Assembly: GCF_036347055.1 (NCBI RefSeq)
Contig: NZ_CP108882.1
Location: 1,116,001 to 1,180,000, forward strand
DNA from: Streptomyces sp. NBC_00820
Lineage (GTDB): Bacteria > Actinomycetota > Actinomycetes > Streptomycetales > Streptomycetaceae
Length of the DNA stretch: 64,000 bases
Direction of reading: 5' to 3'
The notes under the pieces are model-generated. The model was not told the origin of the DNA, ran no database searches, and saw only the letters and a list, made by a program, of their open reading frames with translations. Shown in pieces: positions 55,342-61,958 of the stretch. Within the stretch, counting starts at the first letter, position 1, and each line of letters begins with the position of its first letter. Made by a program: the position numbers and the translations under genes.

Positions 55342-56891
55342 CTGCCGGCCGTCAGGTCGACCTGCTCGACCGACGCGGCCGGCCTCGGGGGCCGCACCGT
55401 GGCGCCGCCCGGCGCGGGCTGCTCCCGTCGCAGGCCGAGGCGCGGCGAGGTGATCAGGCGCAGCCGCGAGCCGGTGTCGTAGAGGTCGCGTGGCAGGATC
55501 TTCACGATGGCCAGGGAGTCGTCGTCGGGCCCCTGCGCTCCTGCGGGGACGGTGTCCGCGGGGGCTCCGGCGTCCGTACGGTCGCCGGTGACGGTTGCGG
55601 TTGCCGTGGCGGTGAGGGCGTCCGCGGCGGCCGCTGCCGGGTCGTCGTGCGGGTCCTTGCCGTGGATGGCGTCGAAGAGGTCGGAGATGCCACCGACGAT
55701 CTCCACGAAGGCCGAGTTGGGGCGGATGGCCTTGTCGGCGGAGGTGCCGGTCAGCCGCTGCGCGAGCCAGAAGTAGTTGGCCTGTCCCTGGTATTGGTCG
55801 TACATGCGCGCCACCATGGCGAGCATGCGTTCGTACGCGTTGCGGTACAACGACTCGTAGAAGCCGCTCGCCTCGTCCTCGGTCACGTCCCCGTCCTGCA
55901 CGGCGACGATCGACGCGGCTGCCAGCAGCGCGCTGTACGAGGCGAGGTGGACCCCGCTGGAGAGCAGCGGGTCGAGGAAGCAGGCGGCGTCGCCCGCCAC
56001 GAAGTAGCCGGGGCCGCAGAAGCCCTTGGAGACATAGGAGTAGTCCTGCTCGACCCGCGCCCCGGAGATCCGCCGGTCGCCCTCGATCAGGGAGCTGACC
56101 GTGTCCGACTCCCCCACCAGAGCGGTGAGCATGTCCTCCAGTGACTCATGCGCCCGGCGCCGCTCCCGGAACGTGCTCTCGTGCATGACGAATCCGACGC
56201 TGCGGCGGGCGCCGCGCAGCGGGATGACCCAGTACCAGCCGTCCGGCGAGGAGATGATGTTGCTGCCGCCCCGGGGGGTGTCCGGCAGCAGCTTGTCGCC
56301 GTCCCAGTAGCCCCAGATCGCGACGTTGCGGAACACCTCGTGCCGGGTGCGGCTCCTGAAGTGCTGCGCGGTGAGCACGCCGGCCCGGCCGGAGGCGTCG
56401 ATCAGGAAGTCGAACCGGGTGGTGCGGAGCCGGTCCGGGGCTGCGCCGTCCACCCACTCGGCCGCGACGGGCCGCTCGCCGTCGAAGACGACGCGCTTGA
56501 CCGTGGCGTTCTGGATGACCCGTGCGCCCTGTTCCCCGGCGTTCTGCAGAAGCAGGTGGTCGAATTCGGACCGGTCCACGGACCAGGACCGCACATCGGG
56601 GCCGAAGATCTCGGTCCAGTCGGCGGCCCAGTTCTCCTCCGCACCCCAGGCGAAGAGGCCGCCGTGCTTGTCCACGAAGCCGAATTCATCCACCTTCTCG
56701 GCGGCTCCGGCGAGCTCCAGGACGGATCGACAGGACGAAGCCAACGCTTCGCCGATGTGGTAGCGGGGAAATACTTCTTTTTCGAGCAGGAGAACATCGA
56801 CGCCCGATCGGGCGAGCAGCGCGGCGGACAGCGAGCCGGCCGGTCCACCACCGATCACGAGCACCTTTACCTTGCCTGATTCCACCGTCAC
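55338..56891 (-). CDS. Flavin-dependent halogenase-like enzyme
   Basis: A 517-residue FAD enzyme. The N-terminus KVKVLVIGGGPAGSLSAALL is the nucleotide site; PRYHIGEALASS matches the halogenase/geranylgeranyl-reductase class. The WxWxIP-type motif is present as WYWVIP, and Lys75 (VDKHGGLFAW) lies where the conserved halogenase lysine is expected. FLDPLLSSGVHLASYSA resembles CmlS/CndH-type (carrier-tethered or free phenol) halogenases. A ~110-residue C-terminal region is low complexity (TATATATVTG). GTG 56891 is chosen; upstream frame is unsupported. The non-halogenating oxygenase alternative remains. Overlaps the radical SAM gene by 4 bp, so they are coupled. Confidence 0.8.
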   Translation of the reverse strand: MTVESGKVKVLVIGGGPAGSLSAALLARSGVDVLLLEKEVFPRYHIGEALASSCRSVLELAGAAEKVDEFGFVDKHGGLFAWGAEENWAADWTEIFGPDVRSWSVDRSEFDHLLLQNAGEQGARVIQNATVKRVVFDGERPVAAEWVDGAAPDRLRTTRFDFLIDASGRAGVLTAQHFRSRTRHEVFRNVAIWGYWDGDKLLPDTPRGGSNIISSPDGWYWVIPLRGARRSVGFVMHESTFRERRRAHESLEDMLTALVGESDTVSSLIEGDRRISGARVEQDYSYVSKGFCGPGYFVAGDAACFLDPLLSSGVHLASYSALLAAASIVAVQDGDVTEDEASGFYESLYRNAYERMLAMVARMYDQYQGQANYFWLAQRLTGTSADKAIRPNSAFVEIVGGISDLFDAIHGKDPHDDPAAAAADALTATATATVTGDRTDAGAPADTVPAGAQGPDDDSLAIVKILPRDLYDTGSRLRLITSPRLGLRREQPAPGGATVRPPRPAASVEQVDLTAGR

Positions 56892-57222
56892 TCGAATCTC
56901 TCTTTCGGGAATCTTCCGCCGTGGACGAGCACACCATAGAGGTCGGCAAGCACGTGCGCACACACGGAGTTGACCTGTTCGAGTGACGAAACGTTTCATT
57001 TCAAAAAATCCAGAAGAATGCATTCTGCATTGCCTCGCAGGCGTGCTGGAGACCGATTTTTTCCGGCTTCACACGAATGGACCAGATGGTTTATTGCCGC
57101 CCGCTTTTCTTGATCGCTATAGTCCTGAAAGCTCCCGACCTTGCGCGCATCCCCGTTCTTCATCCGGGCAGCCCGCACGGCCGGTAGTTTCATGTGTCAT
57201 TCACCGGAAAGGTGTTCCCCCC
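56892..57222. promoter_or_regulatory. AT-rich divergent promoter region
   Basis: This 331-bp gap has markedly lower GC than its surroundings, especially 56985-57130 (TTTCATTTCAAAAAATCCAG and TTTCTTGATCGCTATAGTCC). A 10-bp palindrome GAAACGTTTC is at 56988-56997. It separates the halogenase-like/radical SAM operon from the secreted protein gene. AT-rich islands in Streptomyces often carry promoters or foreign DNA. No Zur or Fur box was recognised with confidence. Confidence 0.5.
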
Positions 57223-57684
57223 ATGATGTCCACACGACGGCTGTCAGTGGCCGTTCTCTGCGCCGCCTCGCTCACCACCGCGGTAGTGGCGGCCTCCCCC
57301 GCGGTGGCGGTCCAGTCCACCACCGAGCGTGCCGCGGCCTGCGGCGCCAACGTCGCGGACTACAACGGCACGTTCCAGGGCCTGTTCGACAGGGCGCCCG
57401 GCGACACCGTCAAGGTCACCTTCGACGCGCCCGGCTCGGTCAGGACGGAATGGTCCGTCGAAGGCTGGAAGGGCAAGGGCATTGGCGACTACACACTCAC
57501 GTCCAGCGGTGTGCAGTGGACCAACGCCAACACGGTCACCGGCGTCCTCAACGGCGTCGACTCCGAGCTGTACCGCAGCGTCTCCGTCACGTGTGCCGCC
57601 GGCACGCATGAGGTAGTGACGATCAACGGCTTCGTCGAGTCGGGCGACTCGACGATCCCGTTCGCGGTCACGCGCACCGCCTAG
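57223..57684 (+). CDS. Small secreted hypothetical protein
   Basis: A 153-residue protein with a Sec signal peptide (RLSVAVLCAASLTTAVVAAS then AVA), a mature domain of beta character with WKGKGIGDYTL and two cysteines (AACGANVADYNG and SVTCAAGTHEVV) that could form a disulfide. ATG 57223 or 57226 follows GAAAGGTG. No family recognised. A perfect terminator follows. Confidence 0.7.
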   Translation: MMSTRRLSVAVLCAASLTTAVVAASPAVAVQSTTERAAACGANVADYNGTFQGLFDRAPGDTVKVTFDAPGSVRTEWSVEGWKGKGIGDYTLTSSGVQWTNANTVTGVLNGVDSELYRSVSVTCAAGTHEVVTINGFVESGDSTIPFAVTRTA

Positions 57685-57706
57685 TCTCCACCAGCCGTTC
57701 ACACTG

Positions 57707-57741
57707 ACGGGCTGTGATGCCGCCCCGGCATCACAGCCCGT
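57707..57741 (+). terminator. Perfect 16-bp hairpin terminator
   Basis: ACGGGCTGTGATGCCG (57707-57722) pairs exactly with CGGCATCACAGCCCGT (57726-57741) across a 3-nt loop. It ends the secreted-protein transcript. No U-run follows. Confidence 0.85.
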
Positions 57742-57763
57742 CGTGGTCGTGGCCCTTCGGCCA

Positions 57764-57930
57764 CTAGGGGGTGTCGTTTGGATCAGGTCGGATCAGGCCG
57801 CGGCGTCCGGTCGGTGCCTCGCAAGGCGGAGGATCTGCCGCGTACCGGACGTACTCGGCTGATCCGACAACGCGGCGAGGTGCCGTGCCGGGCGCCGCGG
57901 ACCCGAGCTGATCCAAACGACACCCCCTAG
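57764..57930. mobile_element. 167-bp MITE-like palindromic element
   Basis: The ends CTAGGGGGTGTCGTTTGGAT-CAG (57764-57786) and its exact reverse complement (57908-57930) form a 23-bp perfect terminal inverted repeat. Inner arms (CCGCGGCGTCCGGT near 57800 and a GCCGCGG-ended counterpart near 57890) pair imperfectly, so the whole element folds as one long hairpin. No coding capacity. The outer CTAG supplies the stop codon of the methyltransferase beside it. Such non-autonomous elements need a transposase from elsewhere. Confidence 0.85.
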
Positions 57931-58634
57931 CGGATCAGTACCCCGAGTTCGGGTGTGAGCTGCTTGGCGGTGAGGCCCGTCTCCGCCGCGAGGTCCTCGA
58001 TCCCGAAGGTGTACCACTCGTGGCTGACGTCGACCTCCCGCACCAGTTCGCCGTTCCGCAGCACCCTCCAGGTGGCCGACCAGCGCATGCGGTCGGCGCC
58101 GCACGGCTCACCGGTGAGCCACGCCTCGTATTCCTGCTCGCCCAGCCGCTGCCGGGCGATCCGCATCGGCGCGACCGGTTGCGGGGTCCTCAGCGCCATG
58201 AGTTCCACGATGATGGGCGCGCCGGCGGGAAGCCGCCGCAGGAGACGCCCCCACAGCTCGCCCCGCTCCTCCCGGTCGAGGTATCCGGCCACTCCGCAGA
58301 TCACGGCGGCCGAGAGCCGCTCCGGCAGGTCGACCTCCTGTGCGGTGGCCGCGATCACCGTGACCCTCGGGCGCAGATCCTCACTGCGCACGACCCTGCT
58401 GGTCAGCGCGGTGCGCATGGCCGGCGAGGGTTCCACGGCGAGGATGTGCGCGTCGGGCAGCGCCCTGGCGATCACTTCGGTGGCGCGGCCGGTGCCCGCC
58501 CCGAGGTCGAGGACCGGGCCGTGCCCGGTGTCGATTCCGGTGAGCGCGGAGGCCAGGGCGGGGTCGCTGTGCGCCCAGTGCTGGCCGCCGACAAGGTCGT
58601 AGAACTCGGCGGTGGGGGTGTAGTAGTCGATCAT
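57927..58634 (-). CDS. Class I SAM-dependent methyltransferase
   Basis: A 235-residue methyltransferase: YYTPTAEFYDLVGGQHWAHS, the SAM site VLDLGAGTGRATEVIARALP and acidic loop LAVEPSPAMRTALTSR. It lies at the end of the siderophore-type operon. Its stop codon TAG comes from the MITE-like element that abuts it, so the insertion may have trimmed the native C-terminus by a few residues. Possible substrates are a phenol, amine or heterocycle in the peptide. Confidence 0.85.
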   Translation of the reverse strand: MIDYYTPTAEFYDLVGGQHWAHSDPALASALTGIDTGHGPVLDLGAGTGRATEVIARALPDAHILAVEPSPAMRTALTSRVVRSEDLRPRVTVIAATAQEVDLPERLSAAVICGVAGYLDREERGELWGRLLRRLPAGAPIIVELMALRTPQPVAPMRIARQRLGEQEYEAWLTGEPCGADRMRWSATWRVLRNGELVREVDVSHEWYTFGIEDLAAETGLTAKQLTPELGVLIR

Positions 58635-58718
58635 CTGCCAGGTGCTCCTCGATGAGCTGTGCCAGGGGCGGGTTGCGCTGCGTGGGCGGGCGGAAAGGCC
58701 TTTTGGGGGGACGGGAGT

Positions 58719-59468
58719 TCAGCGGCCGGCCAGTACCGGGAGCAGGCAGTCCGCGAGCGTGCGCACCACCTGTTCCCGGTGCGGGATCAGATAGAAGTGG
58801 TCTCCGGGGAACGTCCGCAGGCCGAAGGGGCCGTCGGTGACGTGCGCCCAGGCGGCGGCCTGGCCGGCGGTCAGTTCCGTGTCCTCCTCGGCGGCGAAGG
58901 CGGTCACGGGACAGCTCAACCGGCGGTCGAGGGCGGGCCGGTAGGTCTCGATGAGCTGGTAGTCGGCGCGGATCACAGGCGCCATGAGCTGCCACAGCTC
59001 GGGGTCCTCGAACAGCAGCCGGCTGGTGCCGCCCAGGCGGGTCAGTTCGGCGCGCAGCGCGGCGTCACCGCCGAGGTGCACCGTCCCGCCGACGACGTGC
59101 TCGGGCGCCTCACGGGCGGACACCACCAGGTGAGCGGGCTCGGGAAGTCCCAGGCGGCGAAGGCGCAGGGCGACCTCGTGGGCCACGGCGCCACCCATGC
59201 TGTGCCCGAAGAGGACGAGCGGTGTGCCGTCGAGCCGGGCGATCTCGTCGGCGACGCCCTCGGCCATGGCGGACATCTCGGTGACCAGCGGCTCCCCGAA
59301 GCGGTCCTCCCGGCCCGGGTACTGCACCGTCAGCTGTTCGAGCCATGGTGGGAGCAGGTCCGGCCACGCGCGGAACGCGCCCGCGCCGCTGCCAGCGTGC
59401 GGGAAGCAGACCAGCCGCAGGGCCGCCCCCGGGCGCGGCCGGGGACAGCGCAGCCATGTGCCGGTCAT
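58719..59468 (-). CDS. Type II thioesterase of an NRPS cluster
   Basis: A 249-residue alpha/beta hydrolase. Ser90 in LVLFGHSMGGAVAHEVALRL is the nucleophile; a catalytic Asp is expected near AEEDTELTAG and His in FPGDHFYLIP. The N-terminal LRLVCFPHAGSGAGAFRAWP is the type II TE signature. It removes misloaded or stalled acyl groups from carrier proteins. It is 46 bp after the imide reductase gene. Confidence 0.92.
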   Translation of the reverse strand: MTGTWLRCPRPRPGAALRLVCFPHAGSGAGAFRAWPDLLPPWLEQLTVQYPGREDRFGEPLVTEMSAMAEGVADEIARLDGTPLVLFGHSMGGAVAHEVALRLRRLGLPEPAHLVVSAREAPEHVVGGTVHLGGDAALRAELTRLGGTSRLLFEDPELWQLMAPVIRADYQLIETYRPALDRRLSCPVTAFAAEEDTELTAGQAAAWAHVTDGPFGLRTFPGDHFYLIPHREQVVRTLADCLLPVLAGR

Positions 59469-59514
59469 CGGGGCACCTCTGCGGTCGGACCGGTCGCCCG
59501 CGCGGATGATGCGG

Positions 59515-60666
59515 TCATGGGGATGCCTCCAGGGTCAGAGCGGAGAGAGCCAGGGGTGAGGGTGCGCCGCCCGTGATCAGTTCCGGTCGTCCCAGCCGCG
59601 TGGTCAGGTCGAGCCACATGCGGCTGACCGTCAGCGAGTACTGGGCGTCAGCGGACCGCCCGCGGGGGTCGTCCACGGCCGCCCTCAGCTCGGCGAGCGC
59701 ATGGCGGACTCCGTCCGGCCACAGGGCGGCGAAGGTGTGCCGGAAGGAGCGCGGGGACCCGGGGCCGAGGACGGCGGTGCTGAGCTGGTCGAGCGGCTCC
59801 GTACCCGGACCGTCCAGGGCGAGCCGTCCGCCGGGCTCGCGGCGGACGTGCAGCCGGGGGCTCCACAGAACGGGGCCGTGGGTGTCGGCGAGGGTCAGCG
59901 CCCCGGCGTCGGTGCCGAGGGTGACGCGGTGCAGCAGGTGGGCGTTGTTGTCCGGGTCGCCCGGATCGAGCTGGTTCTGCACCCGGAGCGTGAGCGGTAC
60001 CCCCGCGACGGCGCCGTGCAGCAGCCGGAACGGCACCGCCGCGCCCGTCGCCGCCCGGACGGCCGGTACGGGGGCGGGGTCGGCGAACGCCCAGGGGCCG
60101 AGGCCGCCCAGGGCGCGCCCGAGGATGTCCAGCAGCGGGAAGAGCACCTGGCCGGAGCAGGCGGCGTCGACGTAGAGGCTGTCGCGCAGGGACCGCAGTT
60201 TCCGGGCCCGTGTCAGGAAGTCCCGCACCGGGGGCACATGTGGATAGAAGGAGTTGAGCCGGTACTGCACACCGTGTGCCCGGGCCAGCCGCAGGCAGGC
60301 GGCCAACTCGTCGGGATGCGCGGGCTGTTCCTGCAGCACGTGCACTCCGCGCGCGAGGAGGGCACGCGCCAGTTCGCTGCCCGCTCCGCCCGCCACCGCG
60401 GAACGCACCACCACGCAGGCGGCGTCGATGTCGTCCGGTAGCTGGTCGGTGCCGGTGTAGTACGGCACGCCGTACTCCTCGGCGCACGCGCGTGACCGGG
60501 CGCCGCCGGACGCGAGCACGCCGGCCAGTTCGAAACCGGGCGGGGCGGGGCGCAGGGCGTCGAGGTAGAACCGGCCGAAGACCGTACCGCAGACGATGGT
60601 GCGCAGGGGGCGGCCGGTGGGGCCGTCGGCACGGCCGGCGGCGCTCGGCGCGGCGGAGCCGTTCAC
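59515..60666 (-). CDS. Thiazolinyl imide reductase
   Basis: A 383-residue Gfo/Idh/MocA-fold reductase of the PchG/YbtU/Irp3 group: RTIVCGTVFGRFYLDALRPA, LAGVLASGGARSRACAEEYG, VQYRLNSFYPHVPPVRDFL and SGQVLFPLLDILGRALGG. It reduces a thiazoline ring to thiazolidine on the NRPS-bound intermediate with NADPH. This identifies a pyochelin/yersiniabactin/coelibactin type product. GTG 60666 overlaps the preceding gene (GTGA). Confidence 0.9.
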   Translation of the reverse strand: MNGSAAPSAAGRADGPTGRPLRTIVCGTVFGRFYLDALRPAPPGFELAGVLASGGARSRACAEEYGVPYYTGTDQLPDDIDAACVVVRSAVAGGAGSELARALLARGVHVLQEQPAHPDELAACLRLARAHGVQYRLNSFYPHVPPVRDFLTRARKLRSLRDSLYVDAACSGQVLFPLLDILGRALGGLGPWAFADPAPVPAVRAATGAAVPFRLLHGAVAGVPLTLRVQNQLDPGDPDNNAHLLHRVTLGTDAGALTLADTHGPVLWSPRLHVRREPGGRLALDGPGTEPLDQLSTAVLGPGSPRSFRHTFAALWPDGVRHALAELRAAVDDPRGRSADAQYSLTVSRMWLDLTTRLGRPELITGGAPSPLALSALTLEASP

Positions 60667-61958
60667 AGGGCGCCCACCGCGGTGCCCAGTTCGATCGGGG
60701 CGTGTGACACGTCGAGGGTGACTCCGGGAATCGAGCCGAGCAGGCGGACCGTCTCGGCGGGGTCGAGTACCTCCGCCGCGTAGTGCAGTCCGGGTGGTAC
60801 GCGGCCCGCGAGGCAGGAGGCGACGGCGAGGGCGCCGACGGTGGCGGTGAGCCGGTAGCTGTCGCCGGTGCCGAGCACCGCGGTGGTGGTGGCACCGGAG
60901 GCGGATTCCAGGGCGAACACCATGCGGTAGTAGGCGCGGCGGCCGACGAGGTCCAGTTCGCAGGCGCGGGCCAGCCGCTCGGCGGCGGCGTCCAACGCCC
61001 GTCCCGGACCGCCCGCGCTCTCCCCCTCGGCCCGCCCGGCCCGCCCGGCGCGCTCGGCGAGGAAGCCGCCGAGGGCGCCGAGCGCGTCCCGGACGCGGTG
61101 GCCGGGAAAGACGTTGAACCAGTCGAGTCCGTCCAGGTCCAGCGCCCGGGCCAGCCGCTCCGCCTCGCCGCTGAGATAGGGCCGCACCGCCACCGCCCCG
61201 GGAAAGAAGGGCAGTTCGGCGTCGTCCTCGGCGGACAGGGCCCGGCTGACGCGGCGGCCGTCGCGCCAGGCCGCGAGGGACTCCCCGTACGACGGCACGG
61301 GTCCGGCGCTCGCTGCGGCCCGCCCGGGCCCACCGGTGCCGATGGACAGGAGCAGGTCGGCGGCCACGGTGCGACTGCACCGTTCCAGCCCGCCCGTCCA
61401 TGCAGTGAGCCGTCCGCCGGCGGCTTCCCCGTGGCTGGTCCCGGGAGGTGTCGCGCGGTCCGCGCCGGTGCCCCGCTCCGCCAGCCAGCGGGGCAGCAGC
61501 GCGGACAGCCCCGGCAGCATGCCGGCCGACAGCACCGCACTGCGGCCGAGGACGGCCACGTCGATGGTGGACAGCTCGGCGTGGGCGGGCTCGTCCCCGG
61601 CCACGTCGACGTAGTCGGCCCCGACGGCGAGGGCCGCCCTGGCCACCCGCCCCCGTACCTGGTACGAGGGGCCCGCGCAGTTCAGTACGACCCTACAGCC
61701 GGCGCAGAACTCCGCGAGCCGGTCCGGGTCGTCCAGGTCGACCGCCCAGGTCTCCGCGGCACCGTGCGGGAGGCGGTGGGCGACCTCCGCGACCGCGCCG
61801 GGCCGTCGTGCGCCGAGCCGGAACGTCTCGACGCCGAGGGCGCTCAGCGCCCGGACGGCGGCCGCGCCGACGACACCCGAGGCGCCCAGCACGCCGACCA
61901 CCGGTCGGTCACCGGCGTGGCCGGCGCCGCCGCAGTCGCACAGCGGGCAGCCGTTCAC
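60663..61958 (-). CDS. Saccharopine-dehydrogenase-like NAD(P)-binding protein
   Basis: A 431-residue protein: DRPVVGVLGASGVVGAAAVR is the Rossmann site, NCAGPSYQVRGRVARAALAV and GADYVDVAGDEPAHAELST follow the saccharopine dehydrogenase N-domain, then YYRMVFALESASGATTTAVL. A comparable gene adjoins the imide reductase in the S. coelicolor coelibactin cluster (recalled as SCO7684). It might be a second reductase on the assembly line, but no activity is known. Overlaps the NRPS stop by 4 bp (ATGA). Confidence 0.82.
   Translation of the reverse strand: MNGCPLCDCGGAGHAGDRPVVGVLGASGVVGAAAVRALSALGVETFRLGARRPGAVAEVAHRLPHGAAETWAVDLDDPDRLAEFCAGCRVVLNCAGPSYQVRGRVARAALAVGADYVDVAGDEPAHAELSTIDVAVLGRSAVLSAGMLPGLSALLPRWLAERGTGADRATPPGTSHGEAAGGRLTAWTGGLERCSRTVAADLLLSIGTGGPGRAAASAGPVPSYGESLAAWRDGRRVSRALSAEDDAELPFFPGAVAVRPYLSGEAERLARALDLDGLDWFNVFPGHRVRDALGALGGFLAERAGRAGRAEGESAGGPGRALDAAAERLARACELDLVGRRAYYRMVFALESASGATTTAVLGTGDSYRLTATVGALAVASCLAGRVPPGLHYAAEVLDPAETVRLLGSIPGVTLDVSHAPIELGTAVGAL

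Noticed and set aside
53065..55482. 805-residue plus-strand frame
   Set aside because: It is the antisense of the radical SAM gene, whose CxxxCxxC and B12 domain are convincing; the plus-strand frame has no motifs.
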